This document shows positions 47,735 through 56,473 of a stretch of DNA of 64,000 nucleotides, one piece after another; positions within the stretch are counted from its first letter, which is position 1, and the number at the start of each line of letters is the position of its first letter. The DNA lies in NCBI RefSeq assembly GCF_003313325.1, contig NZ_QMHQ01000003.1, forward strand, positions 124,001-188,000, in the 5' to 3' direction. Made by a program: the position numbers and the translations under genes. A model generated the notes under the pieces. It was not told the DNA's origin, searched no databases, and saw only the letters and a list, made by a program, of their open reading frames with translations. The DNA is from Pedobacter namyangjuensis (GTDB lineage Bacteria > Bacteroidota > Bacteroidia > Sphingobacteriales > Sphingobacteriaceae).

Positions 47735-47767
47735 AGGCGTCCTGATTATTCGAGACGCCTTTTTTGT
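47735..47767 (+). terminator. Terminator of glutamine synthetase gene
   Basis: AAGGCGTC pairs with GACGCCTT around a 12-base loop, then T-tract. Confidence 0.85.
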
Positions 47768-47910
47768 TTGTATCTTTCATTAATTTTTGTCATTCTGAGC
47801 AAAGCGAAGGAACTGCTCGGATGGTTCCCTAAATTTTAGATCCCTCAAAACCTGACAAAGTTTTTTAGTTTTTTCGAAAAGCAACCTTCTTCACCTATCA
47901 ACATCACTCC

Positions 47911-48010
47911 TTCTTTCCGCTAAATCTTTTTGGTTTTAAAACTTACGAAGTCAATTTTTTTTCCTATAGACTTCGTAAGTTTAACCAAAAAGTATACCGC
48001 TACAATAAGG
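47911..48010. repeat. Intergenic repeat, diverged copy with nested long inverted repeat
   Basis: The outer ends CTTTCCGCTAAATCTTTTTG and CAAAAAGTATACCGCTACAA match copy D at 63441-63530. Inside, 47926-47952 and 47969-47992 form an almost perfect inverted repeat, with ACTTACGAAGTC and GACTTCGTAAGT as its core. Confidence 0.65.
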
Positions 48011-48073
48011 TTTATTATACAAAAACCAGTGCAACTATGTCTAGTTGCTAGTAGTAAAAACCAAAGTTCTACA

Positions 48074-48195
48074 AACGGGATTGAAGCGAAAATCCTTTTT
48101 GTTTTTTTAGTGATGCGTTGAGAAATTTACAGTGGTTTGGAAAGAAACCGAGAAAGCTTAAAAACAAAAAGATTGCAGCAAAAAGCCCGACTGAC
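48074..48195. repeat. Intergenic repeat, copy C
   Basis: Ends AACGGGATTGAAGCG and AGCCCGACTGAC, same ends as copy A in reverse. Inner arms ATCCTTTTTGTTTTT and AAAACAAAAAGATTGC are roughly complementary. Confidence 0.6.
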
Positions 48196-48289
48196 AATAA
48201 AAAAACTACTGCCTTTGCTTTTCCAAAAAAATGCTTTTGCTATATCAAACCTTTTACCCTTTTACCTTCCACCTTTTAGCTTAAAATCT

Positions 48290-48297
48290 TATCTTTG
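48290..48297 (+). promoter_or_regulatory. -7 promoter element of purM
   Basis: TATCTTTG fits TAnnTTTG, 9 bases before the ATG at 48307, giving a very short leader. Confidence 0.6.
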
Positions 48298-48306
48298 CAA
48301 GCAATT

Positions 48307-49488
48307 ATGAGCGACAATAGGTACAACCAACGCGGTGTTTCCGCATCAAAAGAAGATGTTCACGAAGCTATCAAAAATATAGATAAAGGCATCTTTCCAC
48401 AGGCATTTTGCAAAATTATTCCAGACATTTTAGGTAACGACGAAAATTTCTGCAACATTATGCATGCTGATGGTGCAGGTACAAAGTCTTCATTGGCGTA
48501 TACCTACTGGAAAGAAACTGGAGATATTTCTGTTTGGAAAGGTATAGCTCAAGATGCCATCATCATGAATTTAGATGATTTGATTTGTGTTGGCGCAACC
48601 GAAAACATCTTGCTTTCGTCTACAATCGGTCGAAATAAAAACCTAATTCCTGGAGAAGTTATAGCCGCAATAATTAACGGTACAGAAGAAATTTTGGCCG
48701 AGCTTAGAGAACTTGGCATTTCTATTTTCAGCACCGGTGGCGAAACTGCCGATGTTGGTGATTTGGTAAGAACAATTATTGTAGATTCTACAGTTACTTG
48801 CCGTTTAAAAAGAGATGAGGTAATTAGCAACCACAACATACAAGATGGCGACGTGATTGTTGGTTTGGCATCTTATGGCCAAGCTACTTACGAAAGCGAA
48901 TACAACGGCGGAATGGGTTCTAATGGGCTTACTTCCGCCAGACATGACGTTTTCGAAAAATCCATTGCCAATAATTATCCAGAAAGTTTTGATCCGGCCG
49001 TACCTTTCGACTTAGTATTTTCTGGTGGTAAAAATCTAACCGATGAGGTTGAAATCGGCGATTCGCAAAGCGTAACAGCTGGCAAACTGGTACTCTCTCC
49101 TACTCGTACCTATGCACCAGTAATTAAAAAGGTATTAGATTTATTCCGCAAAGATATACATGGATTGGTACATTGCAGCGGTGGCGCACAAACTAAAGTG
49201 CTACACTTTATAAATGACGATGTACATGTTATAAAAGATAATCTGTTCCCTGTTCCACCATTATTCAAACTGATACAAGAACAATCTGGCACAGATTGGA
49301 AGGAAATGTACAAAGTGTTTAACATGGGCCATAGAATGGAAATTTATGTCCCATCTAGTATCGCTGCAGAAATAATTGCAATTTCAAAAAGCTTTAATAT
49401 CGATGCACAAATTATCGGTCGCGTAGAAAAAGGAAGTCAAAAACAAGTAACCATTAACAGCGATAAAGGAAACTTTATTTACAACTAG
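48307..49488 (+). CDS. purM: Phosphoribosylformylglycinamidine cyclo-ligase (AIR synthetase)
   Basis: 393 residues from the ATG at 48307; the upstream TTG lies in the promoter box. It closes the imidazole ring of AIR from FGAM, the step after PurL. Visible are the N-terminal QRGVSASKEDV, the MHADGAGTKSSLAY substrate segment, FSTGGETADVGDLVRTI, the ATP-type VGLASYGQATYESEYNGGMGSNG read in parts, and HCSGGAQTKVLHF. It is followed after 3 bases by an acetyltransferase gene. The nine kilobases between purL and purM hold unrelated genes. Confidence 0.95.
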   Translation: MSDNRYNQRGVSASKEDVHEAIKNIDKGIFPQAFCKIIPDILGNDENFCNIMHADGAGTKSSLAYTYWKETGDISVWKGIAQDAIIMNLDDLICVGATENILLSSTIGRNKNLIPGEVIAAIINGTEEILAELRELGISIFSTGGETADVGDLVRTIIVDSTVTCRLKRDEVISNHNIQDGDVIVGLASYGQATYESEYNGGMGSNGLTSARHDVFEKSIANNYPESFDPAVPFDLVFSGGKNLTDEVEIGDSQSVTAGKLVLSPTRTYAPVIKKVLDLFRKDIHGLVHCSGGAQTKVLHFINDDVHVIKDNLFPVPPLFKLIQEQSGTDWKEMYKVFNMGHRMEIYVPSSIAAEIIAISKSFNIDAQIIGRVEKGSQKQVTINSDKGNFIYN

Positions 49489-49491
49489 CCT

Positions 49492-49947
49492 ATGTTTAGC
49501 ATAAAAAGAACCGATTCTACAGACAAGAACTTTATAACGCTGGTTGGTTTGCTAGATGCAGAGCTTGCGGTTAGAGACGGTGGAGATCATTCATTTTATG
49601 CGCAGTATAACAAAATAGACAAGATAAACAACGTTGTTGTAGTCTATCTGGATGATAAACCAGTTGGTTGCGGGGCATTCAAACCTTTTGACGCCGAAAG
49701 TATTGAAGTTAAACGAATGTTTGTTAGCGAAACGGCAAGAAACCAAAAAGTTGCTACACAAATTTTAACCATGCTAGAAGTTTGGGCGAAGGAATTAGGT
49801 TATAAAAAAAGTGTTTTAGAAACTGGAAAGCGTCAACCAGAGGCAATTGCCTTATACAAGAAATCTGGATATATAGTTACCGCTAATTATGGTCAGTACA
49901 TTGGTATCGATAACAGCATTTGTTTCGAGAAAGTTATTGCAAGCTAA
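49492..49947 (+). CDS. GNAT-family N-acetyltransferase
   Basis: 151 residues. Acetyl-CoA motif A is RNQKVATQILTMLEVWAKELG (in the expected R/Q-x-x-G/A position) after the strand VKRMFVSE; motif B is KKSVLETGKRQPEAIALYKKSGY. The substrate cannot be named. The gene starts 3 bases after the purM stop and is probably co-transcribed. Confidence 0.88.
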   Translation: MFSIKRTDSTDKNFITLVGLLDAELAVRDGGDHSFYAQYNKIDKINNVVVVYLDDKPVGCGAFKPFDAESIEVKRMFVSETARNQKVATQILTMLEVWAKELGYKKSVLETGKRQPEAIALYKKSGYIVTANYGQYIGIDNSICFEKVIAS

Positions 49948-50052
49948 ACTTCCTAACTAACTTACTGAGCTTCAAATAGCTGATTTGGGTAATGAATTAG
50001 CTACAAACCATCTGTAAACTTTCGTGTTTTAACTAGTACAATTCCTTATAAA

Positions 50053-50988
50053 ATGACGAAAATACTTGTTTACACTAAGCTAGAAGATACACCCCAAAAA
50101 CAGTTGGTTAACGGATTAGCTGATTCAACAACTATTGAATTTGCTGTAAATCTGCGAGAAGAAAAAGTACTACAAGCACTATCCGAAGCCACTATTGTTA
50201 TCGGAAATGCGCCGGTAAATCATTGGAACAACCCACATAACCATGTTAAATTTTGGCAATTAGATTCGGCCGGATTTGATCAATACAAAAACTTGGATTT
50301 AAATTTTCCAATTGCCAACATGGGCGATTATTATGCTAGAAACTGTGCGGAAACTATTGTAACGGGATTATTTTCATTTTACCGAGGAATATCAGATTTA
50401 GTAAGATTACAAAAGGATAAACATTGGGTTGGGAGTAAAATAAGGAAACAACTTCAAAGCATCGCCGGAAAAAAGGTTGTAATTCTAGGCGCAGGCGCAA
50501 TAGCGTTATACGCCAGAGAAATGTTAACTGCTTTTGGATGCGAAGTTATATTAACTGCACGGAAAAATCCCGAAGCCGAAATTCATGATAAGGCTGAATT
50601 GTTAAAAATACTGCCAGATACAGATGCTGTAATAAATACCCTACCAGGCTCGGCCGAAAAATATGTAGACAGTAATTTTATAGAAGCCATGAAAAATGGC
50701 AGTGTTTACGCAAATGTTGGGAGAGGCAATACCACGGATGAAGAGTCGCTCATAAATGCACTTGAAAGCGGAAAATTGGCTGGTGCAATTTTAGATGTTA
50801 CCGAAGTTGAACCTTTACCTGTAGAAAGTAAATTATGGGAGATGAACCAAGTAATTCTAACCCAACATTCTGGTGGTGGTGATGAAAATGAAGTAAGTGG
50901 AAAAGTAAATCATTTTATTAAAAATGTAAATAAATTTTTAAAGGCAGAGCAACCCGATAGTTTAATAGATTTAAATAGAGGATACTAA
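50053..50988 (+). CDS. D-2-hydroxyacid dehydrogenase
   Basis: 311 residues, two-domain NAD(P)-dependent oxidoreductase. The nucleotide-binding loop is VVILGAGAIALYAREML; the catalytic set is Arg in ANVGRGNTTDEESL, Glu in DVTEVEPLP and His in LTQHSGG, giving the expected order. The residue ARNCAETIVTGLFSFYRG forms the domain-linking helix. Substrate is an alpha-keto or D-2-hydroxy acid that cannot be specified. Single gene. Confidence 0.9.
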   Translation: MTKILVYTKLEDTPQKQLVNGLADSTTIEFAVNLREEKVLQALSEATIVIGNAPVNHWNNPHNHVKFWQLDSAGFDQYKNLDLNFPIANMGDYYARNCAETIVTGLFSFYRGISDLVRLQKDKHWVGSKIRKQLQSIAGKKVVILGAGAIALYAREMLTAFGCEVILTARKNPEAEIHDKAELLKILPDTDAVINTLPGSAEKYVDSNFIEAMKNGSVYANVGRGNTTDEESLINALESGKLAGAILDVTEVEPLPVESKLWEMNQVILTQHSGGGDENEVSGKVNHFIKNVNKFLKAEQPDSLIDLNRGY

Positions 50989-51076
50989 TCTATAACACTT
51001 TCAAGTTTAGCAGATATTATGGTTTAAATAACATACCTTCATACCATATCTTCACTATTGCTTACCTAAACGCTAA

Positions 51077-51670
51077 TTGCAAAAAATATTTGACACTTTA
51101 ATTGACAGTTTTATAGCTGATAAGGTTGGTATTGCCGATGGTTTTCTAACGGAGTTCCTTGCCGCGAACTTAAGAGACAACATTAATACACTCCACGCCA
51201 CCAATCAATTTGCAGCTGCTGGCGTTGGAAATAATAAAGTGGCTGATCAAAATAGCTTAATACGGAATGACAAAATTTACTGGCTAGATCGTATTCACAA
51301 TAACATCCATGAAAATCTGTTTTTTGATTTGATAGACGCTTTTGTGAAATATCTCAACGAAACCTGCTATACCGGAATTACTGGCTACGAATTCCATTAC
51401 ACATTATACGAGAAAGGAAATTTCTACCTCAAACATTTAGACCAATTCAAGAACAATAGTAGTAGAAAATATTCTATGATTTTGTACTTGAATACAGACT
51501 GGAAAGACGGTGATGGTGGAGAATTATGTGTACACCACAGCAACCATTTACAACTGATCTCACCGAACAACGGCAAAAGTATTTTCTTTAAAAGCGACGA
51601 GCTACATCATGAAGTATTAATAAATCATCAAACAAGAATAAGTATTACTGGCTGGCTCAAAGTTGATTAA
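51077..51670 (+). CDS. 2-oxoglutarate/Fe(II)-dependent oxygenase (prolyl-hydroxylase-like)
   Basis: 197 residues. The double-stranded beta-helix iron ligands are visible: HxD as HLD (in YLKHLDQFK), the distal His in DELHHEVL, and the 2-oxoglutarate-binding Arg in TRISITGWL. The sequence KDGDGGELCVHH precedes the last strand. It resembles prolyl 4-hydroxylase-type enzymes that modify proteins, though the target is unknown. The start is TTG: a stop codon lies immediately upstream in the same frame and no usable ATG is available within the first hundred codons. Confidence 0.86.
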   Translation: MQKIFDTLIDSFIADKVGIADGFLTEFLAANLRDNINTLHATNQFAAAGVGNNKVADQNSLIRNDKIYWLDRIHNNIHENLFFDLIDAFVKYLNETCYTGITGYEFHYTLYEKGNFYLKHLDQFKNNSSRKYSMILYLNTDWKDGDGGELCVHHSNHLQLISPNNGKSIFFKSDELHHEVLINHQTRISITGWLKVD

Positions 51671-51674
51671 AATA

Positions 51675-52529
51675 TCAAGCAAGCTTAGCCTTAAATAAAT
51701 CTACCGTACGTTGCCATGCTAGTTTTGCAGCGGTTTCATTATATCTCGTCGGCGAAGTATTATTATTGAAAGCATGATTTACACCTTCGTAAATATATAT
51801 TTTATGCTCAATATTATTCTCTTTTAAAGCTTTCTCGTAAGCTGGTATACCTGCATTTATTCTTTCGTCCAAACCTCCATAATGTAGCATTACGCTAGCC
51901 TTAATTTTATTTACGTCCTCGGTTTTTGCTTGCGCACCATAATAGGCTACCGCTGCATTTAGTTTCGGATCAGCAACCGCTAGTTTATTAGACATGCCTC
52001 CACCCCAACAAAAACCCATACATCCGGTCTTTCCATTTCCGTCTCTATGTTTCCTCAGGTAATCTAATCCTTTTAAATAATTCTGCAGATTCTTTTCAGC
52101 ATCCAGCTTACCTATCAACTCCCTACCCTTTTCCTCATCGGCCGGCGTCCCTCCAAACGGAGAAAGTGCATCAATTCCTAAAGTTAAAAAACCTTCAGAG
52201 GCTAACCTCTTTGTAACATCGATTATGTGTGGATTTAGACCTCTATTTTCGTGAATTACAACTACTGTACCTAACTTAGATTTACCTTTTGGCTTCGCTA
52301 AAACTGCCTTTATATCACCTTCTACTCCTGGATAAGTTATATTTTCTACATCCAAGTTTTTATCATCCTGCAGTGTTGATGCAGACGCATAATTATTTTC
52401 TAGCATCGGCAAAATAGTCATAGCCAGGGCGGTGCTACCAGCTAGCACTGCCAGTTTTTTAATAAAGTTCTTTCTGCTTAATTGACTGTGCGTATAGGCA
52501 TCGTAAAGGTTAATTATTTTCTGATCCAT
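51675..52529 (-). CDS. Dienelactone hydrolase-family protein with twin-arginine-like leader
   Basis: 284 residues. The N-terminus has SRKNFIKKLA followed by a hydrophobic stretch (VLAGSTALAMTILP), a near-match to a twin-arginine signal (K in place of the second R), so the enzyme is likely periplasmic. The alpha/beta-hydrolase core has the nucleophile Cys in GCMGFCWGGG, an Asp near GLDERIN and the His in GVNHAFNN. Substrate uncertain. It converges on the oxygenase gene, with the stops 4 bases apart. Confidence 0.88.
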   Translation of the reverse strand: MDQKIINLYDAYTHSQLSRKNFIKKLAVLAGSTALAMTILPMLENNYASASTLQDDKNLDVENITYPGVEGDIKAVLAKPKGKSKLGTVVVIHENRGLNPHIIDVTKRLASEGFLTLGIDALSPFGGTPADEEKGRELIGKLDAEKNLQNYLKGLDYLRKHRDGNGKTGCMGFCWGGGMSNKLAVADPKLNAAVAYYGAQAKTEDVNKIKASVMLHYGGLDERINAGIPAYEKALKENNIEHKIYIYEGVNHAFNNNTSPTRYNETAAKLAWQRTVDLFKAKLA

Positions 52530-52603
52530 AGGATGATTTTTTATTTCAACCTAATTTACAGATTAATAACTCTTTTTTTTACAGCAAGCTGTAATATTTT
52601 AGG

Positions 52604-52638
52604 CACAAAAAAACCCGCTAGCAAATTGCTAACGGGTT
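52604..52638 (-). terminator. Terminator of the Oar-like receptor gene
   Basis: AACCCGCTAGC (52612-52622) pairs with GCTAACGGGTT (52628-52638), one G-T pair; on the minus strand a run of seven T follows. Confidence 0.85.
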
Positions 52639-52658
52639 CTGTTTTATTAATATAAGTA

Positions 52659-55600
52659 TTAGTTAAAGTTATAACGAATACCGAATTGCATATAATAAGT
52701 TGATGAAATAGTTTGAGATGTTCCAAAAGTAGATCTAACCATATCACCTTGACTGCTACCCATTAAGAATGTAGGTTTTGTAGTAGCACTGATTGCGCTA
52801 ACATTTTGAGGAACCAAAATACTCGCGTTATTTACAAAGTTCAAGTTACCCCAGTTTTTGTTTAACAAGTTACCTACGTTAAAGATATCTACTGTAAACT
52901 GTACAGAATTTTTGCTATCTCCAATGTTTCTGAAAACTTCTTGAGTTAATCTAAAATCAACTTGGTTTCTCCAAGGAGAAGTTGCACCGTTACGTTTTGC
53001 ATATTTACCTTTATTTTCTCTTAAATAATCATCTTGTTCGATATAGGCAAAAAATGCGTCGCTTTGTTCTTGAGCAGTATACGCTTTAGGATAGTTTCTT
53101 AAAGTGGTAATCTGACCTTGAGCATTGTAAGCGTGAACTTGGTTTGCAGGTACATTAACGAAAGTAATTTCTGAAGGATCTTTTGGAATATAAATTAAAT
53201 CATTTGACTGTCCGTCACGGTTAAAGTCAGCTCCATATAAGTAAGAGAAACGACCTTGTTGAGCGCCTTCATAAAATAATGAAATGGACGTTGATAAGTT
53301 TCTAAAGTATTCTTTTTTGAAAGATACAGAAGCAATTACTCTATCTGGAGTTAAGTTTTGAGAATAGCTTAAGCTTGCAACGTTAGGGTTTGTAGATGTT
53401 GGAGGGATAGACCACAAGTTAGACAACTGATCGCCAGTTCCATCACCAAAGTTACGCTGATCCGTACGAGTATAGGCAACCATTAATCCCAAACCTTGAG
53501 AAAATTGCTTGCTTAACTGAGCAGTAGCCATCCAATTATAACCACCTTTAGCGTTTACCATTTTAACAGCCGTGATGTTGGTAGTACCAGTTGCAGAAGG
53601 TATACCTGCAGAAGTTGTATTTACTGCTTGTCTAGCGTTTACGCTATTCGCAAAAAACGGTCTGTTATCTGGATAACCAGCAATGTTTAATACTGTTGGG
53701 TCTTTCAAGTTAACGTTAACACCAACCGCTGCGTTCAAGTCTCTACCATAGATACCTTCTAATGTACCAACGATACCCCAAGGTAATTTAGCGTCAACTG
53801 CTAAACTAGATTTCCAAGTTTGAGGAAATTTCAAGTCTTTAGACATCGCACTGATCGTTGTAGGGATAGAAGTTCCTGCTGCACCTTTTGGAGTAGTTAA
53901 GTTAGGAGCAATACTCGGACTAAAAAATGGGACATCGTTTCCTGTGTATGCTTGTAAGTATTGTAACAGACCTGCATCACCTGATTGAGAAACAATCCAT
54001 ACAAAAGGAACCCTACCTGTAAAGATACCCGAACCACCTCTTACTTGTAACGAACGGTCTCCGTTAACATCCCAGTTGAAACCAATACGCGGAGAGTAAG
54101 TTAATTTGTTGTCTGGTAACTCACCGGTATTAATTTTTTGCCCATTTGCAAAAGTTTGTGCTGCGATTAAAGGATGAGTTCTGATTTCGTCTACACTTGG
54201 ATAAGTAGCTTGTTCAACTCTTAAACCAGCTGTTAATTTAAAACGGTCTGAAACTGTAAACTCATCTTGCAAAAATGCTGAGTATTGAGCAAATTTAAAT
54301 GATGGGAAAGCCTGAGAACCATCAGCGGTTAATGGATAAGTAACTGAATATTGTAATGGTCTTTGATTAGTTACAAAATCATTCCATGATCTGAAAGTAT
54401 AAAAACCTGTACCAAAACGTTGGAAACCATTTTTAGTAGTACTAAATTCAGCTTGCAAGCCTAAAGTAAGATTGTGTTTTCCGAATGAAGCACTTAGCTC
54501 ATCAGTATAAGTGTAACTTCTAACATCTCTTAAGTTGCCATAAGTAAACGGCTCATATCCAAAAGTTGTTAATACGTTACCTGCGTTCGTAGAAGATTGT
54601 GTTCCATCTAAGATATCAACCAAAGGAAATGGAGAGCTATCAGATGTTCTAGGATCATTTTGGTGAGAGTACGCAAAACGCAACGTATTGCTAAATTTAC
54701 TACCGAAAGATGAGTTTAACTCAGCAGTAGCAGAATATAAGTTAGCTGCTTGGTAATAATTAGAGTTAAAGAATGGTAAACCTGCAGTTGCAGCATTTCC
54801 AGATCTTACGTTTCCATATTGCAATACTCCATTAACTCCGGAGTTAGATACAGAAGTACTAGCTGGACTTGGGCTTTGGCTTTCCACTTGATTATATCTT
54901 ACGCTGAAACGGTGATTTTTGTTAATGTTCCAATCTAAACGAGCAAACATTTTTTCGTTTTCACTAACATTTTCATAGTTCTGGTAAGGGCCAGTTTCGT
55001 AACCATAAGTGTTTTTCAAATATGCACTAGCCATATTCATAAAATCAGCTGTTGTTCTTGTTACTGTAGAAACAGAGCCATATGGCAGAGACGGAGTAGC
55101 CGCTAACCTTGTACTTCCAGGAGCTTTAGTAAATTTCTTTTCGTAGTTAACAAAGAAAAACAATCTATCTTTAATAATTGGACCGCCGAAGCTTGCACCA
55201 TAGTTTTTCTCATCTAATTTCTGCAATGCAGGGATAGTGTAATCTCCAATTCTTTTACCTTGCTGATCATCACCACGCATAGTGTAAAAAGCGTTACCAA
55301 AAAACTTGTTACCACCTGATCTTGTTACAGCATTAACTGCACCACCTGTAAAACCAGTCTGACGAACATCGTACGGAGTTACATTGATAGAGATCTGTTC
55401 TAAAGCGTCGATAGAGATTGGCGAACCACCGGCAGGGATGTTTGAACCAATACCAAATTGGTTATTGTAGTTTGCACCATCAACCATAAAGTTGTTTGAA
55501 CGATAGTTACCACCACCAATACTTGTACCGTTTGCTTGTGGCGTTAAACGTGTAATATCGTTAACACTACGAGTAATGGTTGGCAAAGTTTGGATTTGGC

Positions 55601-56036
55601 TTCTACCTACAACTGTGTTTGCACCGCTCTTGTTAGAGTTCATGATTGGATTAGATCCAGAACCAACAATATTTACGGTTTCTAATGTAGAGCTATTGTC
55701 AGAAAGTTCAACGTTTAATAAAAAAGGTTCACCCAATTTTAATGTAACGTTTTCGAATTTCTGGGTTTTGTAACCCACAAAGCTTACCTCAATAACATAA
55801 GGACCACCAACACGCATGTTTCCAATAGTGTAACGGCCATCATTGTTAGTAATAACACCATAAACTGTACCAGTTGGTGTGTGCGTAGCTTTAACGCTGG
55901 CACCAGGCATCGTTTCTTTCGAATCTCTGATGGTACCTGTTAATGACGAGGTGGTAATCTGCGCATTAGCTACAGCGCCGAAACCAACAAAGGCAAGAAC
56001 AATTACTACAATTTTTAATAGTAAAGATTTCTTCAT
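52659..56036 (-). CDS. Oar-like TonB-dependent outer-membrane receptor
   Basis: 1125 residues. Signal peptide (AVANAQ), a carboxypeptidase-regulatory-like domain at about 30-110 (SLTGTIRDSKETMPGASVKA ... GGPYVIEVSFVGYK), a plug (GRSQIQTLPTITRSVNDITRL and SFGGPIIKDRLFFFVNYE) and a long barrel ending in YNFN. It lacks the SusC signatures and has no SusD gene; it resembles Oar proteins, whose ligands are often unknown. Divergent from lpd; its promoter box TACATTTG (minus strand, 56088-56095) is 51 bases upstream. Confidence 0.92.
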   Translation of the reverse strand: MKKSLLLKIVVIVLAFVGFGAVANAQITTSSLTGTIRDSKETMPGASVKATHTPTGTVYGVITNNDGRYTIGNMRVGGPYVIEVSFVGYKTQKFENVTLKLGEPFLLNVELSDNSSTLETVNIVGSGSNPIMNSNKSGANTVVGRSQIQTLPTITRSVNDITRLTPQANGTSIGGGNYRSNNFMVDGANYNNQFGIGSNIPAGGSPISIDALEQISINVTPYDVRQTGFTGGAVNAVTRSGGNKFFGNAFYTMRGDDQQGKRIGDYTIPALQKLDEKNYGASFGGPIIKDRLFFFVNYEKKFTKAPGSTRLAATPSLPYGSVSTVTRTTADFMNMASAYLKNTYGYETGPYQNYENVSENEKMFARLDWNINKNHRFSVRYNQVESQSPSPASTSVSNSGVNGVLQYGNVRSGNAATAGLPFFNSNYYQAANLYSATAELNSSFGSKFSNTLRFAYSHQNDPRTSDSSPFPLVDILDGTQSSTNAGNVLTTFGYEPFTYGNLRDVRSYTYTDELSASFGKHNLTLGLQAEFSTTKNGFQRFGTGFYTFRSWNDFVTNQRPLQYSVTYPLTADGSQAFPSFKFAQYSAFLQDEFTVSDRFKLTAGLRVEQATYPSVDEIRTHPLIAAQTFANGQKINTGELPDNKLTYSPRIGFNWDVNGDRSLQVRGGSGIFTGRVPFVWIVSQSGDAGLLQYLQAYTGNDVPFFSPSIAPNLTTPKGAAGTSIPTTISAMSKDLKFPQTWKSSLAVDAKLPWGIVGTLEGIYGRDLNAAVGVNVNLKDPTVLNIAGYPDNRPFFANSVNARQAVNTTSAGIPSATGTTNITAVKMVNAKGGYNWMATAQLSKQFSQGLGLMVAYTRTDQRNFGDGTGDQLSNLWSIPPTSTNPNVASLSYSQNLTPDRVIASVSFKKEYFRNLSTSISLFYEGAQQGRFSYLYGADFNRDGQSNDLIYIPKDPSEITFVNVPANQVHAYNAQGQITTLRNYPKAYTAQEQSDAFFAYIEQDDYLRENKGKYAKRNGATSPWRNQVDFRLTQEVFRNIGDSKNSVQFTVDIFNVGNLLNKNWGNLNFVNNASILVPQNVSAISATTKPTFLMGSSQGDMVRSTFGTSQTISSTYYMQFGIRYNFN

Positions 56037-56087
56037 ACTCTTTTAATTATTTTTTTGTTTTTGTTAAGATATGTTAAAATAACGCTG

Positions 56088-56095
56088 CAAATGTA
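56088..56095 (-). promoter_or_regulatory. -7 promoter element of the Oar-like gene
   Basis: Minus-strand TACATTTG fits TAnnTTTG, 51 bases before the ATG at 56036. Confidence 0.55.
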
Positions 56096-56327
56096 AATAT
56101 TTATTTACACTAGAAACCAATTTCCAATGTTAAATAATTATTAAGAATGCCAAAAACTTATCAACACTTAACATTTAAGTTAACTTTTATAACTAACAGT
56201 TTATCAGCTGATTGATATACCTCCTATTTCTACTAAACTTTAAGTTAAATATGTAGCAACTTCGTTGATATTTTGTCAAACCAAAGTGATGTAAAATGTT
56301 TAAGCTTATTTTAACCAACATTTTTTA

Positions 56328-56335
56328 TAATTTTG
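56328..56335 (+). promoter_or_regulatory. -7 promoter element of lpd
   Basis: TAATTTTG fits TAnnTTTG; the leader from here to the ATG is about 135 bases and contains a large hairpin. Confidence 0.5.
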
Positions 56336-56383
56336 GGCATTACATAATATAAGTTAATTCCTTTTTAAAGATATGAACCCGAC

Positions 56384-56430
56384 ATTACTGAAATAATCAT
56401 TTAGATTATTAAATGAATTATTTCAGTAAT
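56384..56430. promoter_or_regulatory. Near-perfect 47-base hairpin in the lpd leader
   Basis: ATTACTGAAATAAT (56384-56397) pairs with ATTATTTCAGTAAT (56417-56430); inside, CATTTA (56398-56403) pairs with TAAATG (56410-56415) around six bases, with one bulged A. No T-tract follows, so it is unlikely to be an ordinary terminator; it could be a dyad operator or an mRNA element. Confidence 0.6.
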
Positions 56431-56473
56431 CAAAGGCTCCATCTGACCATTAAAAAACCATAAAAAAGAACAG

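Larger units (their letters stand above)
47712..48306. other. Repeat-rich intergenic region
   Basis: 595 bases between glnN and purM. It contains the glnN terminator, two diverged units of the intergenic repeat family (47911-48010 and 48074-48195), one with a long nested inverted repeat, and the purM promoter at 48290-48297. No coding frame is supported. Confidence 0.7.
56037..56473. other. Divergent regulatory region with large hairpin
   Basis: 437 bases. It holds the Oar-like promoter box at 56088-56095, the lpd promoter box TAATTTTG at 56328-56335, and the 47-base hairpin at 56384-56430 within the lpd leader. The rest is AT-rich without further structure. Confidence 0.65.

Noticed and set aside
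47930..48121. Short open frame between glnN and purM
   Set aside because: It lies on the long inverted repeat and on repeat units, which explains the absence of stops.
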